Part shown: positions 30,305 through 37,997 of the stretch, piece after piece
Layout of the letters: every line of letters starts with the position of its first letter
How positions within the stretch are numbered: the first letter of the stretch is position 1
Assembly: GCA_003214175.1 (NCBI GenBank)
Contig: QCLZ01000003.1
Location: 86,001 to 150,000, forward strand
Length of the DNA stretch: 64,000 nucleotides
Direction of reading: 5' to 3'
DNA from: Prochlorococcus sp. AG-418-I20
GTDB lineage: Bacteria; Cyanobacteriota; Cyanobacteriia; PCC-6307; Cyanobiaceae
Program-made: the position numbers and the translations under genes
The notes under the pieces: generated by a model
What the model was told of the DNA's origin: nothing
The model's database searches: none
Seen by the model: only the letters and a program-made list of their open reading frames with translations

Positions 30305-30580
30305 TTATGAAATTCTATTTTTGATAATTATCAAAAAAGTACTTTTTGCTTGATAATTTTTATTGGGAGGATTTACTTGATTTTTAATTAAAAAAATAAA
30401 GGTATATATTAACGGTAGAAGTAATGATAAAGCAGCAACTAAAGCAATTATCTGGTTTAATCTAATAAATGGTTTTTTTACAAGATCCTCTCCGCACAAT
30501 CCACATATAAGAGTGCCTTTTGGCGATTGTTTTTGGAATTGATATTTTGGATTGCAATAGGGGCAATAATATTTAACCAT
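30305..30580 (-). CDS. Zinc-ribbon plus membrane-helix small protein
   Basis: 91 aa. An N-terminal zinc ribbon has paired CPYC (residues 6-9) and CGLC (27-30). A membrane helix follows at about 48-70, then a basic tail. The plan resembles the 54140-54361 protein further on. It may be a membrane-tethered regulator or scaffold; the function is unknown. Confidence 0.6.
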   Translation of the reverse strand: MVKYYCPYCNPKYQFQKQSPKGTLICGLCGEDLVKKPFIRLNQIIALVAALSLLLPLIYTFIFLIKNQVNPPNKNYQAKSTFLIIIKNRIS

Positions 30581-30643
30581 CTTTTTTATTGTTTTAATAA
30601 TTATCTACAAAGCTAGAAGAATGTCATCTTATTTTTTAATAAA

Positions 30644-30672
30644 AAAAGAGGACTTTCATTAAGCCCTCTTTT
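30644..30672 (-). terminator. Rho-independent terminator, best oriented on the minus strand
   Basis: An 8-bp A+T/G+C stem (AAAAGAGG / CCTCTTTT) continues after one mismatch into a 3-bp inner stem with a 5-nt loop. On the minus strand it is followed by a run of seven T. No annotated minus-strand gene ends just ahead of it, which implies an unrecognised transcript upstream (30.7-31.0 kb). Confidence 0.75.
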
Positions 30673-30898
30673 ATCACTTACTTATATTTTTTACTGAAGT
30701 TAATAACGCACCTAAATCATGGATCCTTGTTACTAACATCTGTTAAGCTAATGCTCACCAAAATTAACTAATTGTCTTTAACTGGGGCAAAAACTCTAGA
30801 ATTAAGCTTGTTTCTTAAAGGGCACCTAAACGATGCAGAAGAAGGAAGCTTAGACATTTATAAAAAATAATTGGAGCAGTTAATTAAATTAGTTCGGT

Positions 30899-30931
30899 TT
30901 ATTCCGAAATTTCAGGCAGGCTATCGATCAT
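30899..30931 (-). CDS. 10-codon ORF with a perfect ribosome binding site (possible leader peptide)
   Basis: Encodes MIDSLPEISE. An AGGAGG lies 9 bp ahead of the ATG, which is unusually strong for this window. The stop codon lies in a TTCGG/CCGAA hairpin. A TATATT -10-like box lies ~30 bp upstream. It may be a leader peptide, the start of a decayed gene, or part of a structured RNA. Translation is inferred only from the RBS. Confidence 0.3.
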   Translation of the reverse strand: MIDSLPEISE

Positions 30932-31141
30932 TTTGAAAGACCTCCTAGAACTCAACAATATAAAATTAGGAAAATATTTCTCTAATGACAATCCGTTTTT
31001 ATACGCATTGCTTTTTAATTAAAAATGTTCGAGAGTAGTAATCAATCGTGTTTTTTTTTAAATTATTTTTAGTAAATATTGCTTATTTCTTTTGATATTT
31101 AATTCGTCTATCTTAATTTTAAATAATTGAGGAAATCTTTT

Positions 31142-31297
31142 ATGAGACATTCAAAGGAAAATAATAAAACTAAAGAATCTAATCCGATAGATGAATATTT
31201 TCAATGCCTTTCATATTGTGATATTCACCCAAAAGGAATAGATAATGACTGTGAGGTCATTTGTATGGAAAGACATTTAAAAGCTAACTATTGGTAA
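31142..31297 (+). CDS. Small Cys-rich soluble protein, unknown function
   Basis: 51 aa: charged N-terminus, then four Cys (residues 22, 26, 37, 41) in CxxxC-n10-CxxxC spacing, ending in a basic tail. The paired Cys pattern could bind a metal or form disulfides. The ATG lies after GAGGAAATCTTTT, a good ribosome binding site. Convergent with the WD40 gene 17 bp away. Confidence 0.6.
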   Translation: MRHSKENNKTKESNPIDEYFQCLSYCDIHPKGIDNDCEVICMERHLKANYW

Positions 31298-31314
31298 TTA
31301 TGAATTTCTACTTT

Positions 31315-32388
31315 TTACTTAAATCCCTTTGAAAAAAGGTTAGTACGAACTTTAAATTTCCATACATTTACAACACCTTTTGCATTAACTGCTGCAAGTG
31401 CACAATCATCAGGTCTCCAGGATATTGCCCCTACTAAATCTCCAGCGAATGCAGCCCCAACTGGGTCTCCATTGCCGTCATTCTTTAGGAAACTTGCGAC
31501 AACAGAACCATCCCTAGATCCTGAGGCTACGAGCATACCTTTATTTGAAAAGGCTAGGCTCGAAATCGGCTCTGTATGGTGACATAGCTCTCCTGGCATA
31601 GTCCCTTCTGGACCATTTCCTATAAAGCTCCAAACTGTAATTCTTTCGCTGCCACTAGTTGCTAATAATTTTCCGCTGTCATCAAAAGAAAGATGACTTG
31701 GTTTACCAGGGTATCCTGTCATTTCAGCATCCATTCCGGTTGATCTTCTCCAAAAATGAACTGAATTGTCTTGACTCCCACAGGCAACTATATCTCCATC
31801 AGGACTTAATTCCATTGATACCAATGATCCTTGCCACTCGAGTTTTTGATTCGTTTTATTATTAACTATGTCAAAGAATGTCACTCTTCCGTAGCAAGCA
31901 GTAGCTAGTTCATTTTTATTTGACCATGTTATTGCACTTATAGTGCTTGGGTGGTCTTCTGAGACCCATTTCTCTTCACCAACTTCATTAAAAACATATA
32001 CCTTTTTTGAGGAAGCTATGGCTAGAAATAAACCGTCATTAGACCACTTGAGGTGTTCTACCCAACACTTACCAAGATCAAGAGTTTTAATGACTTTACC
32101 TTCGTGACAATTACAAATTTGAACATTTCCATCTTGACCTGATGTTGCAAAAATTTCACCCTCTGGATGAATGGCCATTGTTAGTAGACCACCAGAGTGT
32201 GTATTTTCTTTTTTCCAAATAATTTTTCCAGTATCTCCTTCGAATGCAAAAATACCTCCTGCCACGTCGCCAACAATAAATTGCTTTCCTTTAAGAGCCC
32301 AGCCACATGCTATGGCGTAATCGTTAACTTCAGCTGTCCATCCTTCATGGAACATGCCTCTTGGGCTAAATGGTTCTATATCAGGCAT
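31315..32388 (-). CDS. WD40-repeat beta-propeller protein of the zinc cluster
   Basis: 357 aa made of about seven WD40 blades, each ending in a short dipeptide such as VW or WS, with GH/SPDG and SGS(R/Q)DG turns (for example near residues 100 and 290). No signal peptide, so it is probably cytoplasmic. Its start lies inside the end of the COG0523 GTPase gene (13-bp overlap), so the two should be co-translated. It may be a scaffold or partner for the metal chaperone; that role is inference from linkage. Confidence 0.85.
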   Translation of the reverse strand: MPDIEPFSPRGMFHEGWTAEVNDYAIACGWALKGKQFIVGDVAGGIFAFEGDTGKIIWKKENTHSGGLLTMAIHPEGEIFATSGQDGNVQICNCHEGKVIKTLDLGKCWVEHLKWSNDGLFLAIASSKKVYVFNEVGEEKWVSEDHPSTISAITWSNKNELATACYGRVTFFDIVNNKTNQKLEWQGSLVSMELSPDGDIVACGSQDNSVHFWRRSTGMDAEMTGYPGKPSHLSFDDSGKLLATSGSERITVWSFIGNGPEGTMPGELCHHTEPISSLAFSNKGMLVASGSRDGSVVASFLKNDGNGDPVGAAFAGDLVGAISWRPDDCALAAVNAKGVVNVWKFKVRTNLFSKGFK

Positions 32389-33725
32389 TTATCAAATCCT
32401 TCTTGCATCTCTTTCTCATTTAGATTTCTACCGATAAAAACAAGTTGATTTCTACGAGGTTCGTTACCCCATTCTTTGTCAGGTTGTGCTGTAAATAACA
32501 TGTGTACTCCTTGGAAAACTATTCTTCTTGGGTTCCCTGAGTAACTTATGAAACCTTTAGTTCTGAATATATCCACCCCTTTTTCTGAGAGAAGTCTTCC
32601 CATCCAAGTATTTAGTTTTTCTGGGTCAACATCTCCAAAACGCTCTATAGCAATTGAGCCAACTTCATCATCATGTTCATGCTCTGCTTGCCAGAACCTT
32701 TCAGTATTAAATGGAATTTCTTTATTTTCGTCACATTTAATGACTTTCATATTGAATTCTTCAGCAGTGTGCTGTGTAAACAAACCTATTTTTGTTGGCT
32801 TTTCTATGTTCAGGATGAAGGATTTATTTCCTTTATCCTCCAATTTAAGATTTATATGTTCTCCATATGGAATAGTATTTCCAGGCTCTAAAGTATTAGT
32901 TTTTTCTGCATAAAGTCTTACGGAGGATTCTGCACCATCTTTAAGTTCTTCTTCACTCTCCCCTTGATTAGTGAGAGCTACTAAAGACATTTCTGGATCT
33001 GGTCCTTCTTCTAGCATTAATTGATATTTACCTGCATCAAGATTGTAAACACCTGTCCATTCAAAAGGATATTCTGGCTCAAGGAATGTTGGCCTGCGTT
33101 TAAGGATCTGATCAAGATCAAACGCACTTAGATTTAAGACTGTTTCAATTGGTACTTTAGCATTCTCGGCTCGAATAATACGAGTCATTCTGTTCATGTC
33201 TCTCAATCTCGATTCAAGAGTATCTAGTGCATCATCAGAGACTAAATCAGTTTTATTAAGGACAAGAACATCTGCAAATGCCACTTGTTCTGAACTTTCG
33301 TCACTCCTGCCTAGCTGTTGATCAATATGTGCAGCATCAACTAAAGTCACAATTCCATCAAGAGTAAATTCAGAACTAATCTCTTCATCCATGAAAAATG
33401 TCTGTGCAACTGGCCCAGGATCTGCTAATCCTGTCGTTTCTACTAAAACATAGTCAAACTTATCTCTTCTTTTCATAAGGTTGCCAAGGACTCTTATTAA
33501 ATCACCGCGAACAGTACAACAAATGCAACCGTTTGACATCTCAAATACTTCTTCATCGGCATTAATTACGAGCCCTTGATCTATACCTACTTCACCGTAT
33601 TCATTCTCAATTACGGCTATTCTTTTCCCGTGCTCTTCACTTAAAATCCTATTAAGCAGAGTTGTTTTCCCAGAGCCAAGGAATCCAGTAAGTATGGTGA
33701 CAGGTACCTTATCTTTGATACTCAT
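32376..33725 (-). CDS. COG0523 / CobW-family GTPase, probable zinc metallochaperone
   Basis: 449 aa G3E GTPase. Walker A is GFLGSGKTT (residues 14-22), the metal-binding motif is CICCTVRGDL (CxCC near residues 67-70), the G4 motif is NKTD (near 157), and a CobW_C domain follows. An unusual acidic/Glu insertion lies between the two domains. Its place beside znuA, znuC, zur and znuB indicates a zinc-responsive metallochaperone rather than a cobalamin protein. Transcribed toward the WD40 gene; a weak palindrome upstream could be a Zur site. Confidence 0.88.
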   Translation of the reverse strand: MSIKDKVPVTILTGFLGSGKTTLLNRILSEEHGKRIAVIENEYGEVGIDQGLVINADEEVFEMSNGCICCTVRGDLIRVLGNLMKRRDKFDYVLVETTGLADPGPVAQTFFMDEEISSEFTLDGIVTLVDAAHIDQQLGRSDESSEQVAFADVLVLNKTDLVSDDALDTLESRLRDMNRMTRIIRAENAKVPIETVLNLSAFDLDQILKRRPTFLEPEYPFEWTGVYNLDAGKYQLMLEEGPDPEMSLVALTNQGESEEELKDGAESSVRLYAEKTNTLEPGNTIPYGEHINLKLEDKGNKSFILNIEKPTKIGLFTQHTAEEFNMKVIKCDENKEIPFNTERFWQAEHEHDDEVGSIAIERFGDVDPEKLNTWMGRLLSEKGVDIFRTKGFISYSGNPRRIVFQGVHMLFTAQPDKEWGNEPRRNQLVFIGRNLNEKEMQEGFDKCLI

Positions 33726-33777
33726 TACTCGAAGTTTTTAAATTGTCTATCATCAATATAATAGTCAAATAATCAAA

Positions 33778-33794
33778 ATGAAAACCGTTTTTAT
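33778..33794. promoter_or_regulatory. Weak candidate Zur operator upstream of the COG0523 gene
   Basis: ATGAAAAC-C-GTTTTTAT is an 8-1-8 inverted repeat with one mismatch, about 53 bp ahead of the GTPase start. It resembles the spacing of the better site upstream of znuA/znuC. It could instead be fortuitous in this A+T-rich DNA. Confidence 0.25.
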
Positions 33795-33804
33795 TCGAAA
33801 TTTC

Positions 33805-34920
33805 TTATTTACTAAGTGATGCCCATTCACTTGCCAAATTAAGACCAGTTGTCTCATCACATGAGCCACCAAGTTCATTAACAATAGTGCATGTGTTATG
33901 TACTGCCACTGTGATAGTATTTCCATCTATCATTAGTCCATCGACAAAAATTTGATCAGAAGAAAGTGGTATTGAACTTTGCTTGCTTAAATTCTTGACT
34001 AGTTTTGAAGAAGGTTCTTGCTCTTTGAATATTACTTTGACATCTTCTTCTTTTAACTGCTCTAAAACTTTTGATATGTCCTTAGGCCTTAGGCTAGATG
34101 AATGACCCAAGAAATCTAATAAACTTATCGTTTCAAAACCAAATGCATCTCCATAGTATTCCATGGCTTTGTGTTTTGAGACGATTACACGATTTGAAGA
34201 AGGGATAGTAGATACTTGCTTGACAATCCATTTATCAAGATCTTCTAGAGTTTTGTCAAAAGTTTTGAATCTTTGGGAGATAGCCTTACGTAGTTTTCTC
34301 TCACTTACGTCGTTTTTAAGACTTTTAGATACGATTTCACCCATCTTGATGATGTTATGAGGATCATGCCAGACATGTGGATCTACTCCTCCGTGATCAT
34401 GGTGATCATGGTCATCATGGCCATCATGTTTAATTGCTGAGTGTCCATGATCATCATGGTCATCATGGTCATCATGGTCATCATGGTCATCATGTTCATC
34501 ATGTTTAGTTGCTGAGTGTCCATGGTCATCGTGATCGCTATGATCGTCAATATCAATGGCGCTTACGCCTAAAACAACAGTGTTGTTTTTCTTTACCCAA
34601 TTCCTCATTGCGGGGGTCATTTCTGTCCCTAAAGTAAAAACTTTATCTGCTAAATTTAATAATTTTGCCTGTTTAGGCGTAATTTTTAAATCATGTACGT
34701 CTTGTTTTCTGTCTACAAGGCAAGTAACTTCATCTGAGGGGAGTGCTATTGATTTAACGATATCGCAGGTAAGAGGCTCAACTGCTACATAGTTTTTACT
34801 TTCAGCAAAGGCAACGTTTGTAGTTATTGAGAATAATGCCGTACTAGCTATAAGTGAATTTCGTAGATGTAATTTTTTATTAGATATATAGCTTGAAAAA
34901 ATTCTCTTAAAAATAGACAT
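33805..34920 (-). CDS. znuA: Zinc ABC transporter substrate-binding protein
   Basis: 371 aa. A signal peptide (about residues 20-40, ending VAFA) precedes a cluster A-I binding protein. The His/Asp-rich loop (about residues 127-180) is long, with repeated HDDHDDH units and two GHSA(T/I)KHD blocks. The second-lobe metal ligands HVWHDPHN (near 184) and SKHKAMEYYGDAFG (near 248) are intact. It captures Zn2+ in the periplasm for ZnuBC. Divergent from znuC, with a candidate Zur box between them. Confidence 0.95.
   Translation of the reverse strand: MSIFKRIFSSYISNKKLHLRNSLIASTALFSITTNVAFAESKNYVAVEPLTCDIVKSIALPSDEVTCLVDRKQDVHDLKITPKQAKLLNLADKVFTLGTEMTPAMRNWVKKNNTVVLGVSAIDIDDHSDHDDHGHSATKHDEHDDHDDHDDHDDHDDHGHSAIKHDGHDDHDHHDHGGVDPHVWHDPHNIIKMGEIVSKSLKNDVSERKLRKAISQRFKTFDKTLEDLDKWIVKQVSTIPSSNRVIVSKHKAMEYYGDAFGFETISLLDFLGHSSSLRPKDISKVLEQLKEEDVKVIFKEQEPSSKLVKNLSKQSSIPLSSDQIFVDGLMIDGNTITVAVHNTCTIVNELGGSCDETTGLNLASEWASLSK
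34381..34545 (-). repeat. Tandem repeat coding the His/Asp loop of ZnuA
   Basis: Many 9-bp units of the type CATCATGGT encode HDD triplets. Two longer blocks with near-identical GCTGAGTGTCCATG segments show a larger duplication. Such arrays change length readily by slippage. The region is in frame and does not disrupt the gene. Confidence 0.85.
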
Positions 34921-34940
34921 AAAAAAATTATATATATCTT

Positions 34941-34957
34941 AAAATGATAATCATTTT
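34941..34957. promoter_or_regulatory. Candidate Zur operator between znuA and znuC
   Basis: AAAATGAT-A-ATCATTTT is a perfect 8-1-8 inverted repeat. Its core TGATAATCA resembles the TGATAATnATTATCA-type sites of Fur/Zur regulators. It lies 21 bp from the znuA start and ~90 bp from the znuC start, where it could repress both when zinc is replete. Operator function is inferred. Confidence 0.75.
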
Positions 34958-35047
34958 CATTCTTGTGTGCAAGTTTAGGTATAAAATGTTTTAAAAGTAA
35001 ATTATTTATCATAATTACTATATTATTTGCCTTAAGTCCGCGTATTA

Positions 35048-35818
35048 ATGTCACTACTAGTAGCAGAAAATTTAACTTATTCATATGCAAAAAATGTAAG
35101 TCCTGCTATTACTAAAGTTTCCTTAAAAATTGAACCAGGTACATTAACTGCTCTAGTAGGACCAAATGGTGCTGGTAAATCTACTCTTTTAAAAATATTG
35201 CAGGGACAATGTATTCCTGATAATGGTCAGATAAAAATCGATGGGGAGAAGTTAATTAGACAAAGATCTCAGGTAGCACTTATGCCACAAAGAAGCTCTA
35301 TGAATTGGAAATTCCCAATAACTGTTGAAAAACTAGTTTCTTTAGGACAAATAAAATATTCAAAATCAAAAAGTAATAGTCCTTTTCAAATAAAAGCACT
35401 TCTTGCCAACCCTAATGCATGGATTAATAAATGCTGTGAATTGGAAGCCACAATGCAAAGAGTCGGCATTGCAAATATTGCTAACAGAAGGCTTGATTCT
35501 TTATCTGGTGGCCAACAACAAAGGGCTTTATTAGCCAAAACTTTAATGTCCCCAGCAAAAATTTATCTTCTTGATGAACCTTGTGCAGCTTTAGATCCAC
35601 CTGCAAAGGATGATTTTCTAAAAATTGTTCGCCAGCTTGCTGATGCTGGTCTTTCTTTAATGGTAAGTAGTCACGATTGGGGTACATCGTTAAATAGTTA
35701 TGATCAAGTCATTGTTTTGGATAAAGCTGTATTGGCCTCTGGAAGCCCTGATTCTATAAAAGATAAATTAGAGGATATAAATATCAGTTCAATTGAGGAT
35801 AATGATTGTTGTGATTAA
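35048..35818 (+). CDS. znuC: Zinc ABC transporter ATP-binding protein
   Basis: 256 aa. Walker A is GPNGAGKST (residues 38-46), the signature motif is LSGGQQQR (near 153-160) and Walker B is IYLLDEP (near 173-179), with the switch His in SSHDWG. It energises Zn2+ import through ZnuB. Start is ATG at 35048. Its end faces the zur gene, with 14 bp between the two stops. Confidence 0.95.
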   Translation: MSLLVAENLTYSYAKNVSPAITKVSLKIEPGTLTALVGPNGAGKSTLLKILQGQCIPDNGQIKIDGEKLIRQRSQVALMPQRSSMNWKFPITVEKLVSLGQIKYSKSKSNSPFQIKALLANPNAWINKCCELEATMQRVGIANIANRRLDSLSGGQQQRALLAKTLMSPAKIYLLDEPCAALDPPAKDDFLKIVRQLADAGLSLMVSSHDWGTSLNSYDQVIVLDKAVLASGSPDSIKDKLEDINISSIEDNDCCD

Positions 35819-35832
35819 AAAATTATTTAGTT

Positions 35833-36267
35833 TTAACTTTGCTCTTGATAACAGTTTTGGCAAAGCCCGAAATATTCGAGGGTATGAAACAACAACTGGA
35901 ATTTCTTTGGATTTGTTTTGGGTGTATGAATATCTTTTACAGGGCACCCTTCCATTTTTGATGTCTCACCACATTGAACACAGGTTAAATGATGAATATC
36001 TCTATCTACAGGAGTGTAAAGAACTTCCCCCGTTGGGAGATGCCTAGAACGTATTAAACCATGCTTTATCAGAACTTGAAGATTCCTATAAACAGTAGTA
36101 AGTCCCATTGTTTTTCCGCTTTCTATCAATTGTCTATGCAATTCTTGACCGCTCAATTCATCCTCGCATTTATTAAGTTCTTCAAGAAGTTGTTCTTGTC
36201 TTTTGGTAATGTCAGACTTAGTTACCATTGTTTCCGAAATCTTTTTTTGTCCCGTATTTTTGATCAT
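35833..36267 (-). CDS. zur: Fur-family transcriptional regulator, probable zinc uptake regulator
   Basis: 144 aa. An N-terminal winged helix (about residues 15-80, with TVYRNLQVL recognition-helix sequence) precedes the dimer domain. The structural-zinc Cys pairs are CVQC (near residue 96) and CQNC (near 138), and the sensor His residues are in IHHLTC. Its place inside the znu cluster supports Zur rather than Fur or PerR. It is divergent from znuB by 17 bp, so autoregulation and control of znuB from the same gap are likely. Confidence 0.92.
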   Translation of the reverse strand: MIKNTGQKKISETMVTKSDITKRQEQLLEELNKCEDELSGQELHRQLIESGKTMGLTTVYRNLQVLIKHGLIRSRHLPTGEVLYTPVDRDIHHLTCVQCGETSKMEGCPVKDIHTPKTNPKKFQLLFHTLEYFGLCQNCYQEQS

Positions 36268-36284
36268 ACCGAATCATTCCAATA

Positions 36285-37070
36285 ATGTCTTTTATTAATA
36301 ACAACTGGTGGATTCTTCCTTTGATAGTAACTATTTTCTCAGGGATCTTATGTCCAGCAATGGGAACTGTATTAATAACACATAAACGATTATTGCAAGT
36401 TAATTTAATTTCTCATTGTGTGCTTCCAGGTCTTGCATTAGCCTATGCATTTGAGATTAATCCATCAATTGGAGGTGTTGTTAGTGGCCTTTTAGGTTCA
36501 GTAGTTGCAGAGAGCTTAACAAATAGAAAAAGTGAAAATTATGAAGCAGTTATGAATACTATTCTTGCGGGTATGTTGGGATTTGGAGTTATTCTTATTC
36601 CTTTGCTCGGAATAAGGATCGATTTAGAAACAGTGCTTTTTGGAGATTTGTTTGTCGCAAATTTTGTGGATTTACTTGAAACAATAATTGCATTTTCTGT
36701 ATTTATGCTTTTAATGGCTTTTGGATATGAAAAGGTTGTTTATGTTGGTTTGGATCCAGAAGGTGCATCTGCGAGTGGTATAAATGTTTCTTTTTTGAAT
36801 CTTGCCCTTAGTTTTACAACGGCATTAGTAATTGTAAGTTCAATGCAAGCAGTAGGAGTAATTCTTGTAATTGCTCTACTTTCAACCCCAACTTTGTTAG
36901 GCCTAAATAAGGCTCATAGTTTAAGAATTGCCATGATAAGGTCTTCATTTTTTGGATTATGTATCTCACTTCTAGGCTTTATTCTCTCTATAGTTTTTAA
37001 TCTGTCGCCTGGACCTGCAATTAGTGTTATTTGTGTTGCATCTCTTTTGATTCCTAAACTTCGGAAATAA
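36285..37070 (+). CDS. znuB: Zinc ABC transporter permease
   Basis: 261 aa with about eight helices of the ABC-3 family. The MGTVLITHKRLLQVNLISHCVLPG region (near residues 22-45) and the cytoplasmic GLDPEGASASGIN segment (near 157-169) contact ZnuC. It carries Zn2+ across the cytoplasmic membrane. It is divergent from zur by 17 bp and separated from znuC by the zur gene. Confidence 0.93.
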   Translation: MSFINNNWWILPLIVTIFSGILCPAMGTVLITHKRLLQVNLISHCVLPGLALAYAFEINPSIGGVVSGLLGSVVAESLTNRKSENYEAVMNTILAGMLGFGVILIPLLGIRIDLETVLFGDLFVANFVDLLETIIAFSVFMLLMAFGYEKVVYVGLDPEGASASGINVSFLNLALSFTTALVIVSSMQAVGVILVIALLSTPTLLGLNKAHSLRIAMIRSSFFGLCISLLGFILSIVFNLSPGPAISVICVASLLIPKLRK

Positions 37071-37217
37071 TTAAATCTTAAATGTCCAATCAGAGTTTAA
37101 TGCTTCTGCTTCTGGATTGTTTTTTAAAGCTACTTGCATAGCCTCTTTTTTATTATTGGCTATAACAACCTCATCAAATTCCTTTCCGTTTTTTTTGAGA
37201 CTTACCTTGAAACGCAT
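37071..37217 (-). CDS. Small soluble protein, unknown function
   Basis: 48 aa. Basic N-terminus (MRFKVSLKKNGKEF), then a helix with ANNKKEAMQVALKNNPEAEAL and a closing beta-like WTFKI. The beta-helix-beta pattern is that of small phycobilisome-linker-like or ribosome-associated proteins, but I cannot assign it. It starts 84 bp from the preceding small gene's stop and shares its stop region with the end of znuB. Confidence 0.65.
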   Translation of the reverse strand: MRFKVSLKKNGKEFDEVVIANNKKEAMQVALKNNPEAEALNSDWTFKI

Positions 37218-37295
37218 ATAATTTTTTTGATTAATCAAACCTTAACCCTTGGGCAATTAAATTTAAATACTTTTAAAACTTTATTGATGAAATAG

Positions 37296-37318
37296 AAACT
37301 TCAGTTATTTTGAAGTTT
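37296..37318 (-). terminator. Terminator overlapping the 3' end of the 82-aa gene
   Basis: AAACTTCA and TGAAGTTT form an 8-bp stem with a 7-nt loop. The gene's stop codon lies within the hairpin. T-rich flanks are present on both strands, so it may act in either direction. Confidence 0.5.
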
Positions 37319-37549
37319 TTCTACTACAGATTCTTTCTCAATCTTAGCTATATCCTGTAATCCATTAGCATCAAACCAAGGAGCATTTTCCCAATTAAAT
37401 CCTTCCCCAAACGTATTATCGGGAGCAGCTACGTACCAGTGACATGATGAATCGGGAACATCTACAGCGCATTTTGACCAGTCAGCCTCCCATTGAGGAA
37501 CTTGTACCCACATGACAGAAGCTAATAAAAAAGAAAAGATAAAGTTCAT
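37301..37549 (-). CDS. Small exported protein, unknown function
   Basis: 82 aa. A short signal peptide (about residues 1-14) is followed by a Trp-rich acidic domain (WEADWSKCAV, CHWYVAAPD) with two Cys likely to form a disulfide. A clear GGGAG ribosome binding site precedes the ATG. Likely in the periplasm or lumen. Family not recognised. Confidence 0.7.
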   Translation of the reverse strand: MNFIFSFLLASVMWVQVPQWEADWSKCAVDVPDSSCHWYVAAPDNTFGEGFNWENAPWFDANGLQDIAKIEKESVVEKLQNN

Positions 37550-37558
37550 AATTCTCCC

Positions 37559-37702
37559 TTAACAAAATTTCGAAAGATTTTTTTCACACTCTTTCTTTCT
37601 TTTCTTCCAGTAGGTCTCAAGTATTTGATATTTATGCTTACTTTTAATTTGATTTAAATGAATATTATTCTGCCTAAGATCTGAATTATTTTTAATTTTC
37701 AT
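37559..37702 (-). CDS. Small basic protein, unknown function
   Basis: 47 aa, Lys/Asn-rich, with a C-terminal YWKKRKKECEKN segment. It starts with ATG and ends 9 bp ahead of the 82-aa gene on the same strand, so they may share a transcript. No motif recognised; translation is plausible but unproven. Confidence 0.4.
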   Translation of the reverse strand: MKIKNNSDLRQNNIHLNQIKSKHKYQILETYWKKRKKECEKNLSKFC

Positions 37703-37795
37703 GACTCAACTTGTCTATGTAAAACATATTTAAGACACTTTGTGGATTTTTTGAAGTGAATTTATACTTAATTTTTGTCTTGCTTTTATGTAGGT

Positions 37796-37915
37796 AAGTA
37801 TTTTTTGTGATTATTTTCAATATAAGTAAGCGAATCTTTGACAACACTTACTATTACTGAATAAAAAGTAATTGCTAAAATAATAAAAGTGATTTTTTTT
37901 AAATGCTGTTCATGA
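37796..37915 (-). pseudogene. Possible decayed small membrane protein
   Basis: A 40-codon open frame (THEQHLKKITFIILAITFYS and on) has a signal-anchor pattern and a clean stop but no in-frame start codon. An ATG nearby (ATGAACAG) is out of frame by one base, which suggests a single-base frameshift. It may also be a chance ORF. Confidence 0.3.
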
Positions 37916-37997
37916 GTTTTTTATGGTTATGATTAACTTTCTCAGCAACCACCCATTTTTGGAAAGATTTAAATAATTAGTAATTTATACTGTAGCC

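Larger units (their letters stand above)
30581..31141. other. Long gap with no sizeable gene
   Basis: About 560 bp without a convincing gene. It holds a strong minus-strand terminator hairpin (30644-30672) and a promoter-like TATATT with an AGGAGG ribosome binding site and a 10-codon ORF (30899-30931, minus). A hairpin, TTCGG-n6-CCGAA, overlaps that ORF's stop. Minus-strand ORFs of 29 and 21 codons also occur. Together these suggest a short minus-strand transcript of about 300 nt. Confidence 0.4.

Noticed and set aside
34381-34545. Short CATCATGGT repeats as a possible regulatory repeat
   Set aside because: They encode the His/Asp loop of ZnuA in frame.
37934-37978. Short plus-strand ORF of about 15-17 codons in the RNA-rich gap
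   Set aside because: Lacks an RBS and any conserved feature; it lies just before the predicted sRNA promoter.
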